A program made the position numbers and the translations under genes. The notes under the pieces are model-generated. The model was not told the origin of the DNA and ran no database searches. It saw only the letters and a program-made list of their open reading frames with translations. Positions 10,801-22,177 of a stretch of DNA of 64,000 bases are shown here, piece after piece; the first letter of the stretch is position 1, and each line of letters starts with the position of its first letter. Origin of the DNA: Ctenosaura bakeri (lineage: Eukaryota > Chordata > Lepidosauria > Squamata > Iguanidae); the NCBI GenBank assembly GCA_948474755.1, contig CAOLHI010001044.1:496001-560000 (forward strand). The letters are read 5' to 3'.

Positions 10801-12940
10801 AGTATATTTCTTTTAAACTGTCAGAGAACATCTTGCAAGTGGAAGAATATAAAATATCCACTTTAGCGTCCATGAAAAACAGAGCAAGTAAACGTTATTT
10901 CTAGCTAATGCTACTTGCTAGGATTTGGCTGATGGTGCCAGATTTTCAAGGCAATCTAAGCATGATAAGAAGCATAGAGCAAGACACGCAAAGTTCAGCA
11001 CACATAGGTAAGCAGTTGTGAATGGATAGGAGTGCCACCCTGATCTACTATGAACACCTGTTCTAAGCAACTGCAAAGTTTTTAAGTGGCCTTTAGGTTT
11101 TTGAGGACCATAGCTTGTAAATCTTAAAACAGATATGGACTTAATCAGCTGTAAAACCTTTTGGTTTACAAAAAGGTCATATGAAAACCAGAATGTGAAA
11201 AAAAATATCCATATGTCTCAGCTCACTGCTGCACACAGAGGTCAATAAGATTCTTGCACAATCAAAAACATCCTTGGGAGGGAAAGGCTGCCTGTTATCC
11301 ATTAAGTAGAATCCATTTGCTTGTTTTAATTCTATTTAAAGACACAAGACCAACTTATGCCAACTACCCTACAGAGATCAAGAGACTGCTCTCTACAGAT
11401 CTACAGCATGAGGCCAGGAGGTTTTGTTTTTATAAAGCTTTTGCTACAAAACCTGAAATTTGAAAGATTAACACTGTACTTCTCGATCCATTAATAGCAG
11501 CAAAAAGGAAGGACTAATATGGAAATCTGGAGCAATTAACCATACTTGAGTTGCAACTTTATTGTTAGGCAGCATGTAGCTTTTCACTGTACTGTTGAAA
11601 GAGAGCCTGTGAGCTTTCCAAGTTACATGCTCTATCTGCTGCCTGAAGTGAGTCAGTCCAGGAAAAGCATTACCACTTAATCCTGTTGACTGAATTAACT
11701 GATATGGAACACATAATAATGAGGAGACATTGGTACAGAAAGGCAAAATAGAAATTATTCAACTGAAGAAATAAAAATTAAAGAGTTGTACCCAGTTAGG
11801 CTTTTCAGCCAATAGAATAGCTTGCATTAGCGAAAAGGGAAGAGGCAATCTGAAAGCCATCCCCACCCCCTACCTCTCACATGCCCTCAAAATCTTGTCT
11901 GGACCATTGGGGATCTCATGGAGCACATTCATGCAAAGCACGGGGGGGGGCTGTTAAGGGAGTGGAAGCAAAATAGAAGACTGTTCCTATGACAGTGGGT
12001 TTTGCACAATAACATAAGCAATATTGAGAGGCTCTGAAGACCTAACTACAACCATCTTCCACTTTTCATCTGCCAATTAAATTGCTACCAGTGATGATAC
12101 CAACACAAAGGCAAATACTGCTACTAAGGTAAAAACATTGGGGCATGGATCATTACAGTTCACTTAGCAAGAAAGCACTATAAACAGGCGCTGCTTCATT
12201 TACCACCTCAAGACTAGACATAATTACCAGAACTGAAGAAGCACTTTGGAAATGCATGGCCAAGGAGATATTGGCAGCCTTAAGATGTCACCTCTAAAAT
12301 GAACAATGGAGCTTTAGAATTTCTCAATGTGCCACATGACTTGCATGGTATCTGGAGCCTTGTCAACATGAAAGAGTAAGATGGTCATCACATCTGGAAC
12401 TTCAGAGCTGCCAGACACCAATGTTGTTTATGTGGGGAAAAGGAACTCGGCTTGAGCTCTCTTAAAACTAGATTTGCCAGGACAGAAATACAGGACCTTT
12501 TGACTGAAAAACAGAAAAGTCTCTGTAAACAGGCATGTTTTCAGAGACAAAAACGCAGACAGTGCTGCCCATTGAAAAAAAGTGAAAAATTCCATAAACA
12601 CTGTAGAAAAGTTTGTTCCACTGCTGGTGAAGTTTTGAGGATGGCATGGAGGTTGTTATTCTTTGATTTTTGCAAAGTCAGTTTTCTACTATAATTCCAG
12701 TTCTGTATCCATCCTTTCACATCATGTGTGTTATGAGCAACACACAATACAAGAAGGAGCAGCAGACTTAAATTTTGAGGCTAACAGGTGAACAGTGTGG
12801 CAGATGGCCAATTATTTTGGGTAGCTAGAAGTAAAAGGGATAGCATTAGATCTCAAAAAATCTCTTATCACACTGGGAAATGTGCATTAAAGTGGTAAGT
12901 GCTGTTCAATGTTAGTAATTGTGAAGTGATGGACCTTGGA
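10801..12940. other. Intronic DNA, nothing recognised
   Basis: AT-rich sequence with a G8 run near 11943. No coding exon, RNA gene or inverted terminal repeat was found. Confidence 0.4.
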
Positions 12941-12982
12941 ATAATATATATATTATATTATATATTATATATAATATATATA

Positions 12983-13018
<36 letters not shown>
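12941..13018. repeat. Compound (AT)n-(AC)n microsatellite
   Basis: About 48 bp of TA/ATT repeats pass directly into about 14 AC repeats (12989-13017). Such tracts are length-variable. Confidence 0.95.
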
Positions 13019-13019
<1 letters not shown>

Positions 13020-13129
13020 ACTAACTTCACATATATGCTGTTTAAGTATGCAACTGCTAAGAAAAAAAAAAGTAAAGTCCATGTAATTAGAAAAGAGAAC
13101 AAAATAAAACTACCACTGCCACTATCCAC

Positions 13130-13356
13130 ATTTTGGGAGTGATTACACCTGGAATACTGTGTGCATTTCTTATTGTCACAAAAAGTATACTAAAGAATTG
13201 GAAAAAAAAGTGTAGAATGCTTTTGAAAACCAGCTCTTGGGACAACATGAATAGAAGGGAGCTGTTGCAACCATTGGCTTCTCATGGACAACTGGTTTAT
13301 CACACAACACTGGACTACACGAGCCTTTGGTCTGACCCAGCATGGCTAGTCTAAGG
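13130..13356 (+). mobile_element. Diverged CR1/L3-like LINE 3' remnant
   Basis: The segment ends with a motif like CCTTTGGTCTGACCCAGCATGG, a recurrent end of an avian/reptile LINE-type repeat. The upstream part translates weakly to a C-terminal reverse-transcriptase pattern (CV..., KK..., ELEKKV) reminiscent of the CR1 LEYCVQFW...KLE region. It is highly degraded and the assignment is tentative. Confidence 0.35.
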
Positions 13357-13793
13357 TTTTTGTGGCAAGCCAGCACCACCCTGTGAAGTCACTGGCCATG
13401 TTCACATGCTTTTATATCAGCTTACTAATGAGCAAGTTTTGCACCCTTCAGTTCTGCCACTTCTTTCCATTCTTCACAGCTTGTCTGAAGGCAGTACTGA
13501 AGTCTCACGGCCATCATTTCCTGTATCATCCAAACCAGAAAACTATGGCCACCATCTTTAGAACAAGGTAGTATCTTCAGCCATAGTTAGGGGCCGAACT
13601 AAGATCCTGACTATTAGTAAGTCAGTTTTACTCCCAGATACTGACATCATCAGCATCGACTGGGGGTGGCTGGTTTAGGATGGGGCCTTCTTTCAGGTAT
13701 AAGAGCAATATTGACAAATAGGAAGCATAAACAAGGCCAGAAAAATTAAATAAGATGACATTTTTCAGCACTGCTAATAAATTATGCCCACCA

Positions 13794-13873
13794 GGTCTAA
13801 TCTGATGCATTTCTCCTTGGAAGTAAGACTCTCCAATGTCAATGTAATTTACTGGCAGGTAAGCATGCAAAGG
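13794..13873. repeat. Squamate MITE fragment (GTAAGT..CAATG..GGTAAG type)
   Basis: Contains GGAAGTAAGACTCTCCAATG and TACTGGCAGGTAAGCATGC, a diverged copy of the short repeat best seen at 32084-32172. The SINE at 13885 inserted into its right end. Confidence 0.45.
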
Positions 13874-14078
13874 ACTGTTGCTTTGTTATTGTTGTCTGAC
13901 TTCAAGTTGTTTCTGACTTACGGCAGCCCTATGGCAAACCTATCACAGGGTCTTCTGGGGCTGGAAGTGCATGACATGCCCTTTGGGTTTCCATGGCCAA
14001 GTGGGGAATCAAATCCTGGTCTCCAGGGTCACAGTCCAACACTCAAACCACTACACTACACCGGCTCACTGTTGCTTT
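13874..14078 (-). mobile_element. tRNA-derived SINE with perfect 11-bp target-site duplication
   Basis: The body spans 13885-14067. Reading the minus strand, the 5' part has the tRNA-like start (GCCGGTGTAGTGTAGTGG) and a B-box-like GGATTTGATTCC-type segment; the 3' end is the shared RTE-type tail with a CAA-rich terminus. ACTGTTGCTTT flanks both sides exactly (13874-13884 and 14068-14078), showing insertion by target-primed reverse transcription. Confidence 0.9.
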
Positions 14079-16701
14079 AGTTTATTAAAAAATGAAAAAA
14101 ATATGTATCCATTTCCAGTTATTCTAACTAATGTACCTCCACAGGCCACTTAACAGGACTTTTTGTCTTGGGTTAATTATAAGAAAGTGTTTTCAAGCTA
14201 CTGTTCTGTGGATGAATCTGCATTTTTGTAAAATGAAAAGGTCAGTTCAGTCCACAGATTGCGTATTTCTACAGCTGGGTATGAGAGGGATAGATCACTT
14301 TACAGGTGTGTTTCAGGAGAATAAAAACCTCAGTCAAATACAGGAAATGTCAAATTTAGAATGAAAAGTTATGCTGGAAATGTAAAACAAAGTCCTCCCC
14401 TTCACCTAGAGCCAGTATAAAAAGCAAGTATATGAGTCACAGGGGACTGAAAGCATTTCAGCTCGAACACTGGACTCTGGTAGGTACGTCCGTATTCAAG
14501 TTATAAAGATGAGAAGATATATGGCATGGATGTTAAGAGCAAAGTTTGTGTGGTGATGTAGCATTTCTACTGACTTCTTCCACTATCCAATAAAAAATGG
14601 GAAGGTGAAGCCTGAGTTATCCAGAGCTGTAATTCTGAAGCATAGCTGCTACATGTAATAGCGAACAATGGTTTGCTGCCATGAACTGAACAAATAGAAG
14701 CCTCAAAAGTTCCCCTCCTCCTCTCTTCTCATTTCCTACACACATAATTTCTTTTCATAGTCCTTTTTAGCAGTAAAATTATACTTTATCCACTTCATCC
14801 AAACACCAGTAACGGTTTGTTTGAACCACAGTTCCCCCACAAACCAGGGTCCCAATCCACAATTTGATACTGGTTTACATTTCTCTTTGTTGTGAGCTAC
14901 ATCTAGATTCAATGACATGCCACAGTTTGCCACTATACAGAGGCAGATGTCTATAACTTCTTCTCCCTTGTACACAGAGGTGAGGGGAAGCAGAGGCAGG
15001 AATACACAAGTTTGAGCCTTGCACCCATTTGTAATCACAGACTGTTTCTACCCTTCTCATAAACAAGGCTTGTTTATGTACCATTTCCCCCTTTCCTTTA
15101 AGAGAGGACTTAGAGTTACTTCTCCTGGTTTTTTTAAATTACTGTTTCCTGATTTAATCCTGGTTTAACATCCTGGCTTATTAATTATCTGTGGTATATA
15201 CAAAATGAGAAGGTAGAAGCTTTCTGATTTTCTCTCCTCACTGCCAGCATGAGCAATGACACATGCTGGTACAAACTGATACAAATTGTTATTTTCACTA
15301 TACTTTGCCTAGGTCTCTGATCAGCTATTAATAGACTCTTGCCTACCACTTTCACTACACACCTCTGCAACTGTCCCCCTACTTCAGTGACAGTTCCATT
15401 TTTTCAAAGCAACTCAGCAACTCTTGGACAATTTTGTTTTTTAAAAAATTGCCCTAGTATTCCCTTTCTGTTTGGCCAAATCTCGTGCTCCCATCCAGCA
15501 CTCCCCCTTCCAAAAGTATACCTCCTTTGTATATATTCTAATACCTATTTTTAAAGAAGGAAACAGCTGTGGTTAAAGCCTATTCTGCCTGAAAATAATT
15601 GGTTCTTATCTCTTTAAGAGTAAACTAAGATTATCCTCATGTTTCTGTTGGACATACAGCTATAAACAAATAGACTTTTGGCCCACATACAATTTCCTTT
15701 GAAAGTTTTGGTGGTTAAACCAGGAGAGGGATCCAAATTCAATGACCAGTAATTTTGAGCTAGCTTAGAAAATAACCCAGAAGAGATTCCAGTCCAGAAT
15801 AAATAAGATGAAGAGGCCACATGAAGGAAGAGAGGATTTTCTCTGCAGGCAAGAGTTACCCATTGAGCAAAAGGGATTACAGAACGTTGTTTTTAATATA
15901 TAAATATAGCAAAAACACTGAACTAATCAAGGCAATAATGTCTGACAACACTAATTGCATCACAGTTCTCACTTGCAGTTAATACTGTCACCGATAAAAG
16001 CATAAAAATTAGCAGTGATTCTGAATGAGATGAGAAAATCTTTTCCAAAGACTGCCCGAGGGAAATAAAAGAACAGCAAGACTCGCAGGGGCCCCTGCAC
16101 TTTTGAAAACACTGGACAAATTCATGGTGAAGAGTATGGCATGATTAAATTTCAGCATTCAGCATTTACTGTGATACATAGGGATTCAAGAGGAATTTCT
16201 ATTTCTTGAAATGTAGGTTTATTCTTCTCATAGTCTGCTGTTGTGACTGACCCATGGAAAGGCAACAGTTCCACAGTTTAATGCTCCACCAACATATAGT
16301 TGGATTTAGGCTCCGTAGGTGTGTCATTATGGTAGTTCTCCATCATAAATGTGTATTGCCCAGTCATTTTTTTCTAGACAGCTACACCTTACGCTAATTT
16401 AAACATTTCCAGGCAACCTAATTGATTGTAGTGCAAGTACCGTGGGGTGTGAGAAAGTAGGTGCACACTCACAGTCTTTCACAACTTTTAAAACTGTTTT
16501 GTGGTTTCTAGTAAAACTTTTAAATTGCTGGAAGGCAGGCACTATCTAGCCTGAAAGTTAACTCATATCATACCTCATCAGATGTTTGCATTTTGGGTAC
16601 ATACAACACACATGGTTTGGTTGTGGAACTGCGCAAAATGAAGGAAATCAAATGCAGAAGATATTGATGGTGAGAACTGCATGATTAATCCTGTGTTACT
16701 A
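14079..16701. other. Intronic DNA, nothing recognised
   Basis: No repeat family or protein-like frame was identified. A minus-strand open frame at 14736-15038 has no recognisable motif and no matching splice pair. Confidence 0.4.
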
Positions 16702-17169
16702 TCAACAAACAGTATAGAGGACCAACATCCTGGAACTAATTAAGCCAATTAACATGGTTATCCTGACTGAAGTCTCTGGAGACAGATGGAAGTTTCTTAA
16801 AGAACTGAAACTCAGCAGCCTCTTACTTTCATCTCCCTTCAATTTTCTTTGTTCCACAATGGCAACTTTAAAGTTCATGACCATTCTCCCATGGTTTTTG
16901 AATATTGCCACCTACCAAAGATTGTGTATAGATTGGCCTCTTTGCTCCAAACAAGTCAATGTACTGCTGTTGTGGGCAACACAGTTAGATCCTAGAATGA
17001 TGTTCCCAGAGAAGATGATGAAGACATCACTGGCATCTGGCTTCACTGCAGAATTTGGTCTCAGTGTTTGTATCCATGTTGCATGGCCTGTTGTTAGTGA
17101 ATAATTGTATGGCTGCTGGTTGTTGATAAGCAATAAGGATAGAATATTATTGAGCTGTAATTTAACCAA
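16702..17169 (-). other. Long minus-strand open stretch interrupted by one TAG (possible decayed coding sequence)
   Basis: The same minus-strand frame is open for 85 codons (17169-16915), meets one TAG at 16914-16912, then stays open for another 69 codons to 16702. That is unusual in this AT-rich context. The plus strand is also open at 16754-17104, so the region may simply be stop-poor. I do not recognise the translation (it includes SAVKPDASDVFIIFSGNI). The right end runs into the target duplication of the adjacent 5S-SINE. Confidence 0.3.
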
Positions 17170-17401
17170 CTGCCTAAATACTCTATAAAGGCACCAGATC
17201 CTGTCTCATCTTGGAAGTGAAGTAGGGTTAGCCCTGTTTAGTATTTGGATGAGAAACTACTATTGAATATCAGGTCCTGTAGACTATATTTCAGAGGAAG
17301 GAATTGGCAAACCACCTCTCAGTATTCTTCACCTAAGAAAACCCTATGAAATTCCTGGGGTTGCTGTTAAGCTGAGAGAGGCACATACATAATTTAACCA
17401 A
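17158..17401 (+). mobile_element. 5S-rRNA-derived SINE with perfect 12-bp target-site duplication
   Basis: The body is 17170-17389. Its first about 110 bp follow the 5S rRNA gene: TCATCTTGGAAGTGAAGTAG corresponds to the 5S stretch TGATCTCGGAAGCTAAGCAG, then TTAGTATTTGGATGAGAAAC to TTAGTACTTGGATGGGAGAC, and ATCAGGTCCTGTAG to TACCGGGTGCTGTAG. These cover the internal promoter (A box, intermediate element, C box), mutated here. The middle, with TTCAGAGGAAGGAATTGGCA, is SINE-specific, and the 3' end has the RTE-type tail. TAATTTAACCAA flanks both sides (17158-17169, 17390-17401). It belongs to the SINE3-like class. Confidence 0.9.
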
Positions 17402-18529
17402 GGCTGTTCCTCTAATCAAATCCAAGTAGCAGAGTTGAGAGATGTAGAGGATTATAGAGAGTTATCAATCCCAAATGGAAGGCAGGTGGGTATTGTTGCA
17501 ACAGTTTTGTCCTTAAAGAATTTTCCTTCTAGTACATAGCATCTTCTTAAAACAGGACAGCAGAGGGAGAGCAATCAATAGCAGACGTGGAAATGTGTCT
17601 CGATTCTTCTTTTTGTCTCACAAATTTGTTACAGAATCATCATAAAATAATAAACAGTCAACCAGTGCCCAGGAATTCCTTACAGACTGCTATAATCCCA
17701 ACACTAGGTAAGAAAAAAAAGAAAAAGAAAAGGCCCATTGGAGGACAAAAAGAAATTGCTTCTAGCTATTCATGTTCCTCAACATGGAACAACCATCTAA
17801 TAACCACTGGCTCATAACATGCTGCCAAAGCCTTATGGTGAGAACAATTCATCAAATGATCTGTTTGACAAAACTTACCATACAGTCAGTCTCTCTTGCT
17901 CGCTTCTGGTACCAATTGTACTATTTCTCAAAGTCTAGGTCTGTTCTCCTTTTTCCTTCCAAGAATGATTTTGAGTAATTTTCTAGCTTTAATGTTTCAC
18001 TCCTCATGGACAAAAATGACTAAAGGATTCTAGATGCTCAGAAATCTTTATCCTACTGTATGTTCTTAAGCTGGGATGGAGAGGGGAGACCACTCTTTCA
18101 TGACTGTAAAGCAGAGGTGAAAAATTGTGAAGGAGTGTAGCCCATTCCCTGCTGAGACTTCCATCCAGCCTGAACAGTCTTTCCCAGCATGGCAGAAAGT
18201 GATATTACATCATTTTCAGTTCTGGGATTTGGATGGGAAATGGTCACACTTTTAAGTTTTTTTCTGGGGTGAGGGTAGGAGTTAGAAAAGGCAAAGAGAC
18301 TCCCTTTTTTTTTTTTTGATAGTTTGGGGACATTTTTGGATTAAAAAGTAGCCTAGTTTGTAAAATAAAAACCTAGGGGTCTGGGGGATATGGGGGCTCC
18401 TGGAGGCTTTGGAGGCCATAAGAGGGTTTCCCAAAACCATGCTGCTACCTGCCCTTGCTATAAAAGAATAAAGGCACCTACTACTATGGTGTACCACATT
18501 TCCATCCAATCATCTGCCTCTTCTCTTTA
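17402..18529. other. Intronic DNA with A- and T-runs
   Basis: Nothing coding was recognised. There is an A/G-rich run at about 17708-17733 and a T-run at about 18306-18319. Confidence 0.4.
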
Positions 18530-18660
18530 TTGTGTTACCAGCTCCTGTCCCAAAAGGAATTCAACTGTCCTTTATTGAAAAAACTTCACTGGCTATCAGT
18601 GCATTTCCTGGCAGAATTCAAAGTGCTGGTTATGACCTATAAAACCCTATATGGTTACCA
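18530..18660 (+). mobile_element. L2/CR1-like LINE reverse-transcriptase C-terminal fragment
   Basis: The plus-strand translation contains LLKKLHWLSVHFLAEFKVLV and then TYKTLYG. This matches the conserved non-LTR block LHWLPV...I.FKVLLLTYKALHG. It is truncated at both ends, and a minus-strand SINE fragment abuts its right side. Confidence 0.6.
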
Positions 18661-18754
18661 AGATCACCAGTGGCTTTCCATGGCCAAGCAGGGAATCGAA
18701 CCCTGGGCTCCAGGGTTGTAGTCAAACACTTAAATGACTGCACCATGCTGGCTG
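18661..18754 (-). mobile_element. tRNA-derived SINE, 5' fragment
   Basis: On the minus strand it reads from GCCAGCATGGTGCAGTC through a B-box-like GGGTTCGATTCCC to the GCCATGGAAA segment. It keeps only the tRNA-like head; the RTE-type tail is missing, so it is a broken or recombined copy. Confidence 0.8.
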
Positions 18755-19293
18755 TATGAGAGCTGAATTAAGAAGAATTACAGTTTCCATACCTACACAC
18801 AATTTTCTTTAAGATTGTCCATATGAGGTTGATGTTATCCCTTCCCTGTTTTTATCGTAAGCTGAGTGTGTAACACCCCAGGCATTTTAACTTTTACAGC
18901 TGCCTGTTTGAAATTAAGAAAGACTTAGAAATACCTCTATGAAAAAGTTTGAAGGAGGCTTTTATCTTTAAAGACCTCCATGCTAAATTGTATTTGTTTG
19001 TTTGTTTTCAGTGCTAATTTCCACAGCATCATACTGCTTTTGTGAACATTAAGTAGCTACTGAAAAGTTCAATATTATTAGAAATTTGTTATACTTGTAG
19101 AGAGAACAAGGTCAGTAAACTTAAAACTTAAAACATGCTAATTAGCTCAATTTATACATTCCAAGGTAACATTTCAAGCCAAAAGGGGGAGGAAAGATTC
19201 AATATGCAATATTTTAAGAAGTTCCAGCAGTTGGACATCATGTAAGTAGCTATTCATTGCTCTAAAAAAATTCTAAAGTTCACATTACTGAAG
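18755..19293. other. Intronic DNA, nothing recognised
   Basis: AT-rich sequence with short TTTG repeats near 18990. No exon-like or repeat signature was seen. Confidence 0.4.
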
Positions 19294-19408
19294 AACCAGT
19301 GGGGTATGGTAGTTTGAATTTTGGACTAGAATTTCACATACCAGGGTTCAATCCTCTCTCACCCACAGGCACCCACTTAGCCAAGTCACAGTCTCTCAGC
19401 CTCAGTAG
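19294..19408 (+). mobile_element. tRNA-derived SINE, head-end fragment
   Basis: Follows the SINE order: ACCAGTGGGGTATGGTAG, then GGGTTCAATCC (B box), then a degraded GTGAC-like core and CAGTCTCTCAGCCTCAG. The tail is lost. It is more diverged than the copies at 45153 or 56909. Confidence 0.65.
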
Positions 19409-19623
19409 AACAAAAATACAGGCGCAGATCTTTGGTCATGTGAATGGGCCTTGCTAACTCAAGTTCAACACACTGCAAAATACTCTGGCTTATAAAAGAG
19501 ATAGTGCATAACGATACCCTACACTGTTGCTGGGAAAACTATCTTCCCCTCCAGCTACTTTGGGAATTCCAAATAGACTCAGAGGAGCATCCTGGAGCAG
19601 TGGTGCAGGTGGTGGTGATTTCG

Positions 19624-19967
19624 CTTTAACTGTCATCACAACATCCAGTGGAATGCTGTAGTTTGATGAGTCTGAGTCTAAATTTTTGTTAGCTGCCATC
19701 AAGTCAACTTTGTCTTATGGTAACCTCCAAGTCACCCTACTATCAACAGTCCTGCTCAGGTTTTAAAACTCAGGGCCGTGGCTTCCTTGACTGAGTCCAT
19801 CCAGTTGTAGTGTGGCCTCCCTCCTTCCCTACTCCCTCCTGCCTTATCAATCATTATTCATCTAAAAGGCTCTAAATGTTCCTCCCTAAACTGCAAATCT
19901 CATAATGGAACCATGGTAGTTAAAGGGGAATCACAGGGCTATAAGTGTATAGTGTGAATGAGCCCCA
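19624..19967. mobile_element. hAT-like MITE interrupted by an RTE LINE fragment
   Basis: A left arm (19624-19670, with CAGTGGAATGCTGTAGTTTG) and a right arm (about 19868-19967, with CCTCCCTAAACTGCAAATCTC and GTGTATAGTGTGAATGAGCCC) resemble the two halves of a common squamate MITE with GGATTCCATAGG-type arms. Between them lies an RTE 3' fragment. TCTAAAT occurs on both sides of the interruption (about 19676 and 19871), a possible target duplication. Confidence 0.45.
19686..19862 (-). mobile_element. RTE (BovB-like) LINE 3' end, minus strand
   Basis: The reverse complement carries the segment coding for the RTE C-terminus: GACTCAGTCAAGGAAGCCAC, then CCTGAGTTTT and CCTGAGCAGGACTG. It ends with GGTTACCATAAGACAAAGTT and GACTTGATGGCAG, the RTE-type tail shared with the SINEs. 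It is a 5'-truncated, decayed copy. Confidence 0.7.
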
Positions 19968-21989
19968 GGAACAAACCAAATATTGGAACCACTGGAAGCA
20001 AACTAGGAATAAGTGACCCAGAAATGGACACCTCTAATTCACTTACATTTGTTTCCTCGCCTCCAGTGTTTCCAACTGCTTCCTTGCCAGGCAGCTCTGG
20101 AAATGCTCCAAAAAATTCCATTTTCAAACCATACAAACACTCTTCTATAACATTTCATTGCACAGGCATAAACCATTTTCAAGAAGTTTATCAGAGCCTC
20201 AGTGTTTGCAACATGGATATGTTGTTCTGTCCGTCCAAGTGGTTATGTCTGGGAGACGTTTGTTTTCAACATGTTTGAAGAGAGTGTCAAAAAATGTAAA
20301 CTACAAGATATTGTGTATTTATGAGAACTAGGATAATGGTGGCAGAATGTTTAATGCATGAAGCCTATGAGAGCTTTGCTGCAAGAAGGTATGTGCCCTC
20401 CCTCTCAGCATGTAAGGCATATGTAATTCAGCAGAACTTGTAACATGACAAGCTTAAGGAACAAAACAAAACACATTCCTAACAAGCCAGCTGTGGAAAT
20501 GTATTTTTTAATAATATCTTCACTACACTCCTGAGATCACCATGTGCATGTGCAAAGCTAGCTTGCCACCTCTTTAAATGTTAACAGGAGCACGCAAACA
20601 TACACAGAACAGAAGACACTGTTTATTCTCCCAAGATCAGGGAAGCACTACAAGATCAAAATACTGATTTCTGCCTTTCCTAAATGTATTGGCAAGCAAC
20701 AGGAAATGCCACAAGTGACAAGGGAGTGATTCTGCTTTCTGGATGGGGTGATGGGACTGTGCATTTCCCTGACTCAAACTTGGGCACCCAAGTTAAGTTT
20801 GTACAATGGGGGTAAATGCAACCTTTGTTTTGTTTTCATGCTTCTAAGCTACAAGCAAAAAATGAGGGGTGGTGGTAGTGGCGACCTCTGATCTAACCCA
20901 GCTGTTTACACTCTTACACTTTCCACTGTCGCCAGCAACCCCTTTCCCAGCTTCCTGCTCATTTTCTCAATGTCCTTCCCGAATGGCTACAATGACCCAG
21001 CTTTCGGTTGGACACAGGAAACAAACAGATTGCGGATATGGAATATCCTAGACAAGAATATGCAAGAGGCCACTACAGACACTCTCAAAAACACAGGAAA
21101 ACAGATTTGAAAAACTTGGCTGAGGAAAGCAGTTTAGGTGACTTTAGAGGAATCGTAGCCTAGTTAAAGACGACACACGCTTTTCCCAGCACATCCAGAA
21201 AGGACTTTGACTGAAAATCTTGGAAAGGCACTTACATTCAATGTCAATAGTACCTGGATAGATTGCCAAATGGTCTGACATAGGTATTTTCCTATGTTCC
21301 TACCAGCTAGGAAGACAGCTGCCTCAATCCTACCTATCCACGAATGACTTAGAGTTTTAAAAAAGTCGCAAACCTGACTTAAATACTCCACTCTCTGTAA
21401 TCATGGTTATGATTTCCCACCACCAGAGGAAAGGCAATCAGAGGAATACATGAGAATGGAATATGACTGGTTATGATTTCCCACCATCAGAGAAATACAT
21501 AAGAGAGAAGTATCCCTTTGAGCTGTAGCTTTGTTTGAAAGTTAAATGATTTTGGAGAGGATTTAGTCACAGTGGCCTATGTCCAAGGTCACACTGAATT
21601 TGATTAACCCAGCATGACAGAATTTGACAGCATGAGAGAATTTGCTTTCCCTTTCTCTCCCCATAATCCTGCTTGAAAATGATTCCATAGTTTCTGATTC
21701 CACAGTTCCACACCCACTAACTTGGAACTGTGGCTGATGTAAGATGTTTTGCTACATGAATGGCAGCTGGTAGATCCAGTATCATTGAGGTATTGAATCT
21801 GCTCAGGGTTTCAGTTCAGATTTTAAAGAAGACAGCCAAGGTATTGATCCTATTTTGGGTTCAGCACCTTGGAGAGTTTCTTCAAAGCCTGAAGTAAAAC
21901 TCTGCACAGATTCACCACCCAATTGGACCTGGAGCCATTAGTAATCCTTAGCAAAATAAAACACACGTAACTTCCAAGTACAAAAATAG
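19968..21989. other. Intronic DNA with a 24-bp local duplication
   Basis: GGTTATGATTTCCCACCA followed by a variable base and CAGAG occurs at 21405-21428 and 21469-21492. The plus-strand frame at 19958-20278 is open for 106 codons but has no recognisable domain. Otherwise nothing was seen. Confidence 0.4.
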
Positions 21990-22177
21990 ACTGAACTGGT
22001 AGCTGAATTTTACTTCAACATTGCAGGATGCTACACCTGAGAGCAGTAGACGGGTTTAGGCATGGCAGAGCAAAGCCATACTAAATGCAAAGCTCTATAT
22101 TATTTTTAGCATTTCACCATTGCTCTCCTAGCATCAGCATCTGCTTCCTCACTCTGCCTAATGGTAGGGCCAGTCTT
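21990..22177. mobile_element. hAT-like nonautonomous element, partial (relative of 41151-41476)
   Basis: Shares GAACTGGTAGCTGAATTTTACTTCAACAT-type sequence with the full-length copy at 41151 and ends with CTCACTCTGCCTAATGGTAGGGCCAG, matching that copy's right end. The left terminus is missing. Confidence 0.55.

Noticed and set aside
17158..17401. Possible genuine 5S rRNA gene
   Set aside because: The 5S part is mutated and incomplete and is joined to a SINE body with target duplications.
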